DNA from: Austropuccinia psidii
Taxonomy: Eukaryota > Basidiomycota > Pucciniomycetes > Pucciniales > Sphaerophragmiaceae
Length of the DNA stretch: 64,000 bases
NCBI GenBank assembly: GCA_023105745.1
Contig: JALGQZ010000011.1
Span: 25,067,975 to 25,131,974, forward strand
Direction: 5' to 3'
A program made the translations under genes and the position numbers. Numbering within the stretch: the first letter of the stretch is position 1; every line of letters starts with the position of its first letter. Shown here one piece after another: positions 46,969 through 58,148 of the stretch. The notes beneath the pieces were generated by a model, which was given only the letters and a program-made list of their open reading frames with translations, made no database searches and was not told where the DNA came from.

Positions 46969-48833
46969 TGTGGAACTCCTTTTGGTGGGATTGGATAAGG
47001 CAGTCCTTGAGGGGGAAATCACAGGTAAACAGTTTTGAATTGCTGAAATAATCCTGTAACCAAGGGTTCTAATGGTGTTTTAGCTGCCCCTCTGAATATA
47101 CTAAACAATCTCCCTACAGAGCTCACAAATCAATAATTAAGATTGTGGCTTTACAACTAGAGAAGACTTTTCAGCAGTCTCTATCAGACCTATTCAATAA
47201 TAAGACTAATGATAAAATAATAATAATTTTAAATAAATAAATTTGTAGGTGATTTCAAGATGATAAGATAATAATTTAGTAGATAAATAATAGATATAAT
47301 AGTACTGAGTGGTGATTTTAAGTTGTTTTCTTTGTTGAAGGTATTTTGTTTTAATGGATAATAGTTCAATATGAGAAAATTGAGTAATTGTGATAATATA
47401 ATAATATTGTTTGATATTTTAAATAGTTATTGTTAGTAAATAATTTTGATAATATGTAAAATATATTTTGTGATAATAATAATAGTGATATAGATTTTCT
47501 TCTAGTGAGAAGAGTATAATATAAATATTTTTTTGAATATGAGTATTTAACTAATAGATGAATTTATAATATAGGCAGACCTACTGTTAACTACAGATAG
47601 ATATAAATCACTTTTAATGTAATGTAATAATAATAATAATAATAATTTCTAGATTAACCTACTAGTAAGGGATGAATAATTATTCTCCTTCTTGGTATAT
47701 AAGTCTTTGCATGAGGAAAGAGGAGAAAAAATGAGAGAGAGAGGCCTCTTTTTATGTTGTGAGAAGTACCCATGGCTCTCCATGTAAAGTGTTATTCTTG
47801 CCCTTGAGATAATTTTGCTGGTTTAGATTCTTTGTAACAAAAGTCAGATGACCTATCTGCTACACTGTATTAGTAATCTTGCACAGCCTTGAGAAATTAT
47901 TGCTAGTGTGTAAAATTGGGAATGGTATCATATGACTGAGATATTTTCACCATTTGTTTGGTCAAAATGAAGGTTGAGATGTTTTTTCTTGGTGGTGATT
48001 TTGATAAGAATATCAGGTGACTTCTCTTTTGCACTGCTTTAGTCAGCTTGCACAGCCTTGAGGAATTAATGCTGGTGAGTTAGGGATGAAGGTGGTGTCA
48101 TGTGAATAAGCCCCTGTATAATTTGTTTGTAAGATTTATTTAGTTCCAGGTGATCATGCTGTGTAATGTGGGGATATCTTGGGTTTTAATTCTTGATTAC
48201 TGTAATTGCTGTGTGGTTTACAGGTTAGTGTATTCCCCTTGCATGCAGCTGGTTGTAATTGAATTGAGTTGTATTTGATTATTCTGAGGCTGTGTACTGT
48301 ACAGATCTTATGCATGTGGACTGCATAAGTCTTATTTGGGCTCCTGTATTGTTGTGTAATTTTTTTAAGTTTTTAGTGGATTTTCATGTATTGAGTTGAA
48401 TTGGATACTGTCATATGATCCTTGTGTCACATGCACTGTATTTGGTTACTGTAATTCTTGGTAATATAATCTTCTTGATGGATTTAGAGTGGATATAATG
48501 TTACAATGTTACTTTTCCTATGTAATTTTGAGTTTCTGTATGTATTAAGCCTATTGTTGATTCTGTAAGGCTTATATGTAAGTTTTGTTGTATAATTCCA
48601 TAAGATTAGACTCCCCTATTATTTATTTAATTGTAGAAATATATTGAATATTTCAATTGTGAATGCTAAAATCTTCCATTCCTCCCTGATGTTGATGTTA
48701 TTCCTGGGTTTTTTGTGATTTTAATCATGCCCTTTGAGTGGTTATTTCCTGAATTAGTCAATGGAATCTTGATTTTCCAACTTTTAATTTCCAAAAAATT
48801 CTTGAAACTGGTAAAAAGGTATGGAATACCACA
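46969..48833 (-). repeat. 5' LTR of element B
   Basis: 1865 bp, nearly identical to 37635-39499. The right end ATACCACA is followed by ATATAACTG of the interrupted A LTR. Confidence 0.95.
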
Positions 48834-49805
48834 ATATAACTGTTAAACTTAATTCAAGGTTACAGTGAGTGATCATAAATGATCAAATTAAGCTCAAACG
48901 TTGATCCTTAATAACCTTTAAGATTCACACGCTACAGCAATTCAGAGAGTGAATTCTAATAGCTTGGAATAACCTTATTATGCTTCCAAGAGAATTTCAT
49001 TACATCATCAAAACTCTATTTTTGATGATTTGTCTTGTAACTGATCTTTTCTGTCAAAATTTAATATTTTAAACTTCAAACTATGATTTAAAGGGTTTAT
49101 ACCTTGAATATTATAATAAAAAATACATCATTCTTCACGAATGAGATACTAGAATCCAACTGTCTACTTCTTTTTAAGTTTGCACCACTTTCACAACAAA
49201 GTGGTCAACAGCTCTGCTGGTTTTAATCAATAATTCCTTACAGATTATAACCTTATTTATAGCTTGTGAAATAAACTTTGTTTCTGTATTTCTACAGTAA
49301 TCATGTGATTACTTTATCTTTGGTTCATCACTCTATCATGCATAGTTCAAGAGATATTAGCTAAAATCCTTGAATATATGTGTTGACCAAAAAAGTGCAT
49401 ATATTCAGGTTAATTCCTTAAGTATTGACTTTGAAGCTTAGCTTATTAATTGTTTTATGTGTGGATTCTTATGGAGAATCCAATGGTCCCATTCATTTTA
49501 CATGTTGTTTCATTAGTGTTTGAAATAAATAAGGATTTGTGGTTTTTACAAGGTATTATACCTCATAACCTATTAAATATTGACTTTACAGATATGCCAT
49601 AAAAATGGTATATGTGTATTTTACCATGGGGAATCCAATGGTATAATTTATTTCACATGTTTATTCATTGGTTTCTAAGTTAAACCAAGTTTTGTACCAA
49701 TTTATGGTATTTTTATAGTTTTAAGGTACTTATTTTTAATGTATAATTATATTAAATATTTCTTGTGACCTTTTTGGGTATGTGGTCATATCTCAAAGGT
49801 TCAAA
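48834..49805 (-). repeat. 5' LTR of element A, 5' portion
   Basis: Continues the A LTR after element B and matches 29038-30014 (landmarks GATCATAAATGATCAAATTAAG, GTCAACAGCTCTGCTGG and GACCTTTTTGGGTATGTGG, with scattered substitutions). Its outer end TTTGAACC (minus) abuts the TTTAT duplication. Confidence 0.93.
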
Positions 49806-50097
49806 TTTATATCTTTATTTATTTGGATTAAGGCTTACTAAGCCATTGTTTTCAGATCAAACAAAGTCTGATAGAGTCTGTTGAATATACTTTTCTGACC
49901 AGCCACCATCAAATAAAATAAATTGATTGTGAACTCAAGTCAAGATAATTCAGCATTTTCAGGAAGGGCAGTTCATATTATTCTGACACACAAGCAGAGC
50001 AAGGGTTACAAGCTTGAACAGCAATTCAAAACTGTTCTATCGTAATTTCCCCTTCCAGGTACTGCCTCATTTATCCCACACAAGAGGAGTTCCCACA
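49806..50097 (+). mobile_element. Element D 5' LTR, third part
   Basis: Begins with the right TTTAT duplication of element A (49806-49810). The end reads CAGCAATTCAAAACTGTT, a TTTCCCC stretch, then GAGGAGTTCCCACA, matching the end of the B LTR on minus. The primer-binding site of D follows at 50098. Confidence 0.82.
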
Positions 50098-50115
50098 TCT
50101 GGTGTCTCAACAGTG
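50098..50115 (+). other. Primer-binding site of element D
   Basis: TCTGGTGTCTCAACAGTG directly after the LTR end, one base different from the B site at 46951-46968. Confidence 0.7.
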
Positions 50116-50475
50116 GCATGCAGATAGGAATAAAACTCAGACATTATTCAGCTTGCTCTTAAAACAATAAAATTAACCAAATAAATAAAATAAAAACTGG
50201 AAACAAAGAAACCTATCAATAAAGACTCATCCTCCGATAATTCATCATCATATAATCCATCATCATCATCTTCATATCATTATTATTATCCACTTAAAAC
50301 CTCAACACCCACTGGTCAACAATCTCAAGTAGAATATAGTAATCTTATCCCAACACCAAAAACAGAAGAAAAGGAAAGGGAGAAGATCAGGAAGTTCTTC
50401 TTCAATCTCATTTAAGAATCAAGAAAAGGAATAAATAAATCAAAGGAGATAGAAGGAAAGTATAATAAAGTAGAA
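50116..50475 (+). other. Leader of element D
   Basis: Non-coding region between the primer-binding site and the former gag start. It is rich in CATCATCATC and similar short words. Apart from a general resemblance to the element-B leader I see nothing in it. Confidence 0.5.
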
Positions 50476-53400
50476 ATTGATCAACAATCAACCTCAAATT
50501 TACCACCATTACCACCTGAGGATACTGGGGAAGAACAGTATGCTGAGGAAAGGGAAGAAGAAGATCAAACTGTACAGATTCAGAGTTTGATGAAGCAAAT
50601 GCAGGATATACTATCAACTCAAAGTAAAAAGAAGGGAAAGAGAAGAGGTTCTACATCTTATACACCTGGAGGAAGCCCTAGTGAACCAACACTACCAAGG
50701 CATGTAATACCAGAAGAGTCACCATAATCACCTACACCTGGACCTAGAGCTACATCCACTCCAGCAACAGAACCCAGACCTCAAACTCATCAAAGGAGAG
50801 CATTCTTCTTCACACCTACAAATCCAAGTCCCTTGCAACATCAAATACTCAGACAGGAAAGGCCTGTTGTTAAAATAAAAGCTAAAGATTATAACCTAAA
50901 CTTCAATGGAGAAGAAGTAGAAAAATTTATCAGCAAAGTAGAAAGGATAGCTCAGATTGAAGGAGCTAGAGAAGAAGATTTAGCAATGCAGATGGAATTT
51001 TGGACAGCTGATTCAAAAATAAGTGATGCCATAGAAGCTATGCCAGGCTATGAACAAGGAAACTGGAGCCAGCTCAAGAAGGATCTCATTACTAAATGGG
51101 GAAGAGTTGAGCCAGAAAGAAGATATAGAAAGGACTAACTTATCAATTTGTTCAATGATACTCAAGATGCAGGAGGAATTAGTACTCTCTCACAATATAA
51201 AAGTTTTATAGGGGAGTATGAAACTATCATTACTTATCTTCTTAGATATGAATATATTCCTCAAAAAAATATGTTTCATGAAGATTTGTTTGACTGTCTC
51301 TCTTCAGAAATAAAGGTAGCTATCAGTAAAGAAATGATAAAGGAGAATTTCATGGTTAGAGAAGAAGATGGAGCATATCCAATACCACAAATGAGGATCT
51401 TAAAGAAATACATTGAAAAGGAATTGGAAGCAAGGATATTAGTCACTAAAAGACTTTCACCTCCAAGAATATCTGAACAAAAAGAATCAAAAAATAAGGA
51501 AAGAAGGGTTCAATTCAAGGAAGAGATATTTCCAGGAATGCAAGAAGCCCTCAAGAAAATGAAAGAACTTACAAAAACCCTAAAAGAACGGAGGGAAGTA
51601 GTCAAAGATGAAGCACCTGCTGAAAATGAAGATGTCAAAAAGTTCATGGATCAATTAAATGAATTAACTAATGTGGCTAAATCCCAAAAGAAAATAATTA
51701 ATAACCCTCAGTCAAACAATCAAGGATTCAGACCAAGAGATAATGTTTCTACACCACCAAACAGAAGTGTACCCTATGTTCCAGCACAGAATGTACCAAA
51801 GCTTACTGTTAAATGTTACTATTGCATGTAAGAAGGTCATTCAGTTGGAAGATGTACTGAATTAGTAGATGATAAAAACAAGAAATGGGTTATCAGACAA
51901 GGTTTCAATTATATATATCCCAACTGGGAAAGGGTCCCCAATGATGGAAAATTTTCACCAAAATATTTAGTTAGGGAATTTCAGAAGGAACAAGAGGAAC
52001 TCAAAAGAAAGTTAGAGGAAAAGAACAGAGAGGAGGAGCAAAAGATAAAGGAAAAATTAACTGCTTTTATATCAATGGATAATTGGGGTGATTGGGAACC
52101 ACCATTCATTTCAACAGGATTAGAAGAACCTCTTGGGTATGCTTATGTTTTGAGGAACACAAAGCAAAGGATTGAAAATCAAGAGAAATCTAAAGCTCAA
52201 CCCCTTCCCTCAAAAGAGACTATTCAACCCAAAGACACTATAAAAAAGAAAACTAGTATTCCTGATGGATTCATTGAAGAAGAAGAAGTTGAGGAAGAAA
52301 AGGTCATAATACCTACAAAATATAAATCATCAAAACCAGAAGAGGTTGTTAAACCACCAGAGCCAATCCAACCTAAGCTTACTCCACCAGCTAAAGTGAA
52401 GGATATTGATAAGAAATCTCTAATAAAACTACCAAAGATGGAAGTAAACAAAAAGCCTTTACTTGAAGAAGAAGGATCAATAATTGAAAAAGTAATGAAG
52501 AAGTTCATGGATCAGAAAATTAACCTCACCTTAGAAGAAATAGTCTCAATCTCCCCCAGGTTTATGCAAGAATTAATATTTCTCTCAGATAAAGAAAGGA
52601 AATACTTAATGTCTCTTAAATCAATCAATAGTCAGGAGCAAACAACAGCTCAAGAAATAATCATTCAATATAAAATGAATTACTCTTGTCCCCTTGGAAT
52701 GATTGAGGTCTCAGTTGGGCAAGAAGGACATATAGTCAAAGCACTAGTACATACTGGAGCTGAACTCAGTATAATACCAGAAGTGGAATCCATAAAATAA
52801 AGATTACCAATGAGGGTTCTGAACATGAGACTTAGAGGTATTGGAGGTCACAGCACAGCAATTGTGGGATTATCAGAAAATACTATCCTTGTCTTACCAT
52901 CTGGTGATGAAAGAAGAATTCACTTCTTTGTAGCCAGAGGTGCTGTTCAAACAGTCATTGGAAGACCTTTCCTTGCTGATAATGATATTAGACTTGAACA
53001 CTCTCAACAACAAGGTGAAATTCTCAGCTATAAAGAGTCTGATGGAAGAAGACTGTGCATACCAATATGTACACCTGAATCAAAAGGATGGCATACAGGA
53101 CCACCAAGAGGAATGGAAATGTGTAACATGGCTAGAATAACAGAACTGAAAAATGAAGGACAAAAATCAAAATCACCCCTCAAGAAAGTTCAATTTGATA
53201 CTGAAGAAAAAAATAATTATAGTAGCAAGAAAGTAAATGAATCAAAATATCATTTGAAAGAAGATGACCCTGAAAAAATTGAATCATTATTAGCATCTTC
53301 ACAGGGAATTAGCAGCCTAGACAATAATCACCCTCTTCTCCATCCTAAATTTGAAAATACTTATAGCTCTAACATGGAAGCTTCCACTATTGAAGTGGAA

Positions 53401-53715
53401 CCAGTACAAAAGAAAGGCTTAAAGCAAAAACAGCTAGTCAAAAGTGTTTCAAATAAATATGGAAAGAATGGTACTTCTTGGAAGAAAAAAAGGGATGCAG
53501 TCTTTAATGAGGAATACTATAAAGATTCAAAAGTAAAAGGGTCCTCTAAAATCAAAAGATATTTTTCAAAAATACTTTCTAAAATAAAAAATAATCATAA
53601 ATCTCAAGCTCACTGGGACTTCCAATGCCCTGGAGCTCAACCAACCATTGCAGAAGAACTTAATACAACTAAAATTCAAAACACTATTAATACACCTGAA
53701 GTGGAACTAAAATAA
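50476..53715 (+). pseudogene. Element D Gag-protease pseudogene, relative of the B polyprotein
   Basis: It aligns with the element-B ORF from the N-terminus through the protease. Shared blocks are DQTVQIQSLMKQMQD, RPVVKIKAKDYNLNF and KWGRVEPERRYRKD. The start codon is ATT instead of ATG (50476). In-frame stops lie at 50725, 51136, 51829 (inside the zinc knuckle, CYYCM-stop-EGHSVGRC) and 52798, and the frame ends at 53713. No frameshift separates the pieces. The protease has HTGAELSIIP where B has DTGSELNIIP: the catalytic Asp is replaced by His. Inactive copy. The Lys/Glu-rich tail is shorter than in B. Confidence 0.9.
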
Positions 53716-54136
53716 TCAAATTTAGAAACCAGTATATCAGAGAAAGAATCAATTCCAACTCAAGAGCCTCTGGACCTAGACCAAGTAATCAAAAAGTTAA
53801 ATTTCATAGAATTGGAAATGAACACCAATACAGAATCCACTGGTAGTGAAAATTCTCAAAATAATCCCTTTGCCAATTTGTCAACCAATTCTGGATTAAA
53901 ATCAGTAATATATATCAGAATAGGATGGGAAGAATACCCTGTTATGGCTTTTTTTGGATCAAACCTTAGAATATAACTGCATACCTCTTAAAATGGCAGA
54001 AGCAGTTAGGATTAGAAAAATATCAAATGAAATAAAAAATGAAAATAAGAATTTCAACAAGAAGATCATGAACAGAGTTCAAGTTGTCTTACCTACTAAG
54101 GAAACACTGTACTTAAGATTCATGGTGGAGGGAAAT
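53716..54136 (+). pseudogene. Degraded 3' part of element D internal region
   Basis: Short open stretches in other frames (53954-54148) with basic, tail-like composition continue the D coding region without a recognisable domain. Purine-rich GGTGGAGGGAAA (54124-54135) lies directly before the family-C LTR start and resembles a polypurine tract, but it does not match the B one. The 3' LTR of D is not in the window. Confidence 0.45.
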
Positions 54137-54953
54137 TGTGAGCCTTAGAGGTAATTTCATATACCCAAAAGACCACAAATACAAAAATAACATATTCATA
54201 TAAATAAAATAAATTTATTTATATTATTAAAATAAAAATCAAAATATAAATATTAAATTAATTACAATTTAAAAATAAAAATACATTAAATTTTGTAAGT
54301 ATAAAATTACATTTATACTTGAAAAAATTAAGTAAAAATGAAATTTTAACAAAATTGTGAAAAAATAAATAAATTTGGAAAAAAGTTAAATAAAAATTAT
54401 TATAGCTTTTTATCCAATAAATAAACATATAAAAATTATTTCACCATTGGATTCCTCATAAAAAATCAGGTAGGGTCACCTCTGAGTGAAATTCTTGTAA
54501 CTCAACTCTAAATAAGCTTAAATTAAGTTTTTAGTATTTTCAATAAAAAAGTTGAAAATCCTCAAAACTTTAATTTAATTCACACCACATGTGATGTTAA
54601 CCATCAATTTTTGTGTTAAAATTGAGGTGTTGTGTTTAGTTTAGAAGTTATGAGGAATTGAAGTATTTTCAATTGAATTCAATTGAAATGTCAAAATGTG
54701 CGCGTGTATTACATAAGTGAACTTTGATTTACATATGAGGTGTCAATTACTACTGTATTGTACTGTACAATTCAATTGAATTACATATGTAAATTATAAG
54801 TATAATACATGATGAGGAATTAAAGGAAAAATAAATTGGAAAGATTAAATTTGGGGGGGAAAAGGAACTTCAGCTCTAAGGGGGAGCTAGACCCCCAAAA
54901 TCCTTGCTGACAGGCGTGGGATGTCAAAATTCACGCAAACGTTCATCACTTTT
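54137..54953 (+). mobile_element. Truncated family-C LTR, interrupted by element C
   Basis: Starts TGTGAGCCTTAGAGG and follows the C LTR for 817 bp up to TTCATCACTTTT, where the complete LTR would continue GGCCTGGAATTGAG. Instead a new TGTGAGCC begins at 54954. It is slightly diverged from the other C LTRs. The missing 3' half should follow the 3' LTR of element C beyond the window. Confidence 0.88.
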
Positions 54954-56778
54954 TGTGAGCCTTAGAGGTAATTTCATATACCCAAAAGACCACAAATATA
55001 AAAAATAACATACTAATATAAATAAAATAAATTTATTTATATTATTAAAATAAAAATCAAAATATAAATATAAAATTATATTAAAAATAAAAAATTAATT
55101 CTAATTTAAAAATAAAAATACATTAAATTTTGTAAATATAAAATTACATTTATACTTGAAAAAATTAAGTAAAAATGAAATTTTAACAAAATTGTGAAAA
55201 AGTAAATAAATTTGGAAAAAAGTTAAATAAAATTTATTACAACTTTTTATCCAATAAATAAACATATAAAATTTATTTCACCATTGGATTCCTCATAAAA
55301 AATCAGGTGGGGTCACCTCTGAGTGAAATTCTTGTAACTCAACTCTAAATAAGCTTAAATTAAGCTTTTAGTATTTTCAATACAAAAGTTGAAAATCCTC
55401 AAAACCTTAATTTAATTCACACCACATGTGGTGTTAACCATCAATTTTTGTGTTAAAATTGAGGTGTTGTGTTTAGTTTAGAAGTTATGAGGAATTGAAG
55501 TATTTTCAATTGAATTCAATTGAAATGTCAAAATGTGCGCGTGTATTACATAAGTGAACTTTGATTTACATATGAGGTGTCAATTATTACTGTATTGTAC
55601 TGTACAATTGAATTGAATTACATATGTAAATTATAAGTATAATACATGATGAGGAATTAAAGGAAAAAATAAATTGGAAAGATTAAATTTGAGGGGGGAA
55701 AGGAACTCCAGCTCTAAGGGGGAGCTAGACCCCCAAAATCCTTGCTGACAGGCGTGGGATGTCAAAATTCACGCAAAAGTTCATCACTTTTGGCCTGGAA
55801 TTGAGTTACAGGGTCTGTGGACTCAATTGATGATGAGGTTTTGATACCAACTGGGGTAGTTTTAGCTGTTGCCAAGAGGGTAAAACTACCCTTAAGATAA
55901 AACCATCATAGTAAAAACAGTTTTAACTGGTTTCTACGTCTCTGAAACACATTCTGACGTGTTTTGAGGGCTCTAGGCCTGGTATTGCTATAGTAATGGC
56001 TGATTTAAGGGTCTAAAATGGCTAAAAATGGCTTAAACCAGCCCTTTTTGGTCTAAACCAGGGTTCAATGATGCCATAATTGGCTTTTCTGTTGTCAGAC
56101 TGTTTTTCACAACTGAAAAGAGTAAATTTTGCTTTTGGAGTAAGAAAATTGATGGCTATAAAAGAATGTCTTCTTTGCCCCACTTTTCTCTTCATGTTAG
56201 AATCTTTTCCTTTTATTAATTAGTTTAAAACTGTTAAACCAATCAATCAAAGATTCCAACCACCACTTTTAAATCATTTTAATCCTTTTAAACACGTGAA
56301 AAAATCATTATAATCATTGTTTGTAACTCTTATAATCATTTTTACCCCTGAACCACCCCAAAAGTGAATTAAAGCATCTTTCATCACTGTAAACCTTGTC
56401 ACTTTGTTTCCAAATTCACTCTGGTCACTTTTGGGCGTGTTTTCTCTTTAATATCATTTTTAAAGACTTTGTTCTTTAATTAATTGCTTGCAGTTCTTTG
56501 CTCAATTAATTCCAATTGAAATTGCTCTTGAAGAAATTTCTTTTGTAGCCTTAAAATATCTCTTGTAGAGTATTTTTTGGATAAATCTTTATTGTTGGTA
56601 AAACAATAAATTTTTATATTATTGTTTTATACTAATAAAGTTATAAACAATAAAATTGGCGTGTTTTCTCTTAAAAATAATATATCATACTATTTTTAAC
56701 TGAATTTTACCTTATACAAATTTTGAGGACAGGAAAAGTACTTGATTCTTAATCAAAGTTTCATAACCACACCTTACA
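54954..56778 (+). repeat. 5' LTR of element C
   Basis: 1825 bp, TGTGAGCC...CCTTACA. It contains TATAAAAG at 56157-56164 and several palindromic words such as TGTACTGTACAAT. Confidence 0.95.
56157..56164 (+). promoter_or_regulatory. TATA box of the family-C LTR
   Basis: TATAAAAG, also present in the 3' LTR (63535-63542) and, inverted, in the solo LTR near 26131-26138. It is followed by a pyrimidine-rich tract. Likely promoter; the start site is not visible. Confidence 0.6.
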
Positions 56779-56798
56779 TTTGGGGGCCCAGCCATGAT
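56779..56798 (+). other. Primer-binding site of element C
   Basis: TTTGGGGGCCCAGCCATGAT directly after the LTR, matching the element-A site at nearly every position. Confidence 0.7.
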
Positions 56799-57003
56799 AT
56801 TTTACCTGTGACATATTTTTTTACTCTTTTTAAATCTTTTTTTTCTTATATTGAAAAATTTAAAAACATATAAAAAATACTTATAACTCAAAAAATCCAT
56901 AAAAAAATAGCTTTTTTCATATTATAAGTGAGGCTTATATTTTTATTTCTTTTTTGAAATAACCTTTTTTTACTTAATTAATTGGCTTTTTCATTAATTT
57001 TAG

Positions 57004-57915
57004 TGTCTGACAACGTGGTAAGACAAGAAAACATTGAAACAGCCTCAACAGTAACCAGCATTATCCCTGCCAGTACTGTTAATTCTGATCATAATAGTAC
57101 TGTTATTGTGACTCAAAATAACCAGCCTGAACCAATATCTTCTGAATTGATTAACTTGGACATAAGTAATACCCTTCAGAAAGCTAAGAATTTGGCCAAT
57201 GGTAAGTTTTTGACGTAAAAAGACTATTTTAAGCCCTTTTTAACCATAATTATGCCTTCAACCAGGTCAGGAGCCAGCTACAACCCCTCAAGCAGCTCCC
57301 AAAAAGGTAATAGACGTGATTATGGCAGAAGCCAACCAGGTACAGAAGGAAAAGGGTCAGTTGATGACTTCTAAACAACTAAATTGGGTCATTCTGAAGC
57401 TGATAATACTATTTTACCTTCAAAAAGAGCTGACACCGCCACAACAAGCCTCTGTGGACATATACAAAGCCAGCCACAGTGCATACAACAATGCACTTCA
57501 ATTCAAGGAGTACCAGATCCTTGCAGACCTGTGGAAGAACTGCATGAATTCTTACCTGACAGTAAGAAAGTTCTTGGGCCATCCCAACACTTGCAAATTG
57601 CTCAATGGATGGCATCCATTGATGGAGAAGAAAAACATGATGCTTTTGACACTAGAATGGAGGAAAAACAACCCTCCACCACCCAAACCAGTGCCAAAAA
57701 CAGCCCCAGTGGCCAGCAGCAGCAATTCCAACATGAAAAAGCAGCCACAAACTCCAAACAAGGGCAAAGGGAAGGCACCAGCCCCAAAACCTTACAGCCA
57801 GGGCTACAGAATCCCAAAGATTCAGCAGGATGCCATGGAAAATGCATTTCAGATGGCCAGAACCATGATGGAATTACAGAGGAAGGAGGAAGCCAGATTA
57901 AGGTTCCAGAAATGA
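57004..57915 (+). CDS. Element C ORF1, spliced, function unknown
   Basis: Exon 1 (57004-57201) follows an AATTTTAG acceptor. A GTAAGT donor and an ACCAG acceptor bound a 64-bp intron (57202-57265), and exon 2 runs to the TGA at 57913-57915; the join keeps one frame. Exon 1 has no in-frame ATG, so the start probably lies in a leader exon that I could not place. The protein is Ser/Thr-rich, then helical ([30 protein letters not shown]), then Pro/Lys-rich, ending [19 protein letters not shown]. The same blocks and intron position occur in element A (36156-35238). No known domain. A second open frame (57384-58148) overlaps exon 2. Confidence 0.6.
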
Positions 57916-58148
57916 TTTCTGACATATTTGATTCCATCCCAGAGTTGTATAATGCTATAAATGACGTGAAAAAGCATCTTTCTGATAAAAATGACACCAG
58001 AGTTGGACTTGGTGGAAAACCCAAATCATCAACAAATGGGCAAATGATGCTTGGAGGTTTAAAGTTGAAACAGCCTTTGAATCTGCCAAATTTAATGCTG
58101 ATAAAGACAAAGCTTTACCATGGTTTTGCCAACAAAAGGACAGATTAA
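57384..58148 (+). CDS. Overlapping frame in element C, 254 codons
   Basis: Open for 765 bases over and beyond ORF1 exon 2. In element A the frame with the same offset (36006-34774) is also open and continues as a coiled-coil-like stretch towards gag. After ORF1 ends, this frame reads [20 protein letters not shown], comparable to the A stretch VVNTLTELKNSILPLEDI. From about 57990 it loses the gag frame because of a deletion, and the remaining codons are out of frame. It may be translated by frameshifting or an internal start, or be open by chance. Moderate to low confidence as a real product. Confidence 0.4.
   Translation: MGHSEADNTILPSKRADTATTSLCGHIQSQPQCIQQCTSIQGVPDPCRPVEELHEFLPDSKKVLGPSQHLQIAQWMASIDGEEKHDAFDTRMEEKQPSTTQTSAKNSPSGQQQQFQHEKAATNSKQGQREGTSPKTLQPGLQNPKDSAGCHGKCISDGQNHDGITEEGGSQIKVPEMISDIFDSIPELYNAINDVKKHLSDKNDTRVGLGGKPKSSTNGQMMLGGLKLKQPLNLPNLMLIKTKLYHGFANKRTD

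Larger units (their letters stand above)
37635..48833 (-). mobile_element. Element B: LTR element with gag-protease only
   Basis: The 11,199-bp element on minus has two 1865-bp LTRs (37635-39499 and 46969-48833) that differ at only a few places, so it is a young insertion. It sits in the 5' LTR of element A. ATAT is present on both sides (37631-37634 and 48834-48837), a 4-bp duplication. Internal order on minus: primer-binding site, leader, one 1544-aa gag-protease ORF (46569-41935), about 1.5 kb of A-rich low-complexity DNA, four hairpin repeats, then polypurine tracts and the 3' LTR. No reverse transcriptase, RNase H or integrase was found on either strand, so it must depend on enzymes from another element. 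Confidence 0.93.
28049..49805 (-). mobile_element. Element A: decayed Ty3/gypsy retrotransposon carrying nested element B
   Basis: Full element on minus with TTTAT duplications on both sides (28044-28048 and 49806-49810). The 3' LTR is 28049-30014. The 5' LTR is 36638-37634 plus 48834-49805, split by element B. Without the insert and its 4-bp duplication the 5' LTR is 1965 bp against 1966 for the 3' LTR. The internal region (30015-36637) holds a primer-binding site, a spliced ORF1, gag and pol. The two LTRs differ at scattered positions, so the insertion is not recent, and the pol frame has seven premature stops. It inserted into the 5' LTR of element D. Confidence 0.95.
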
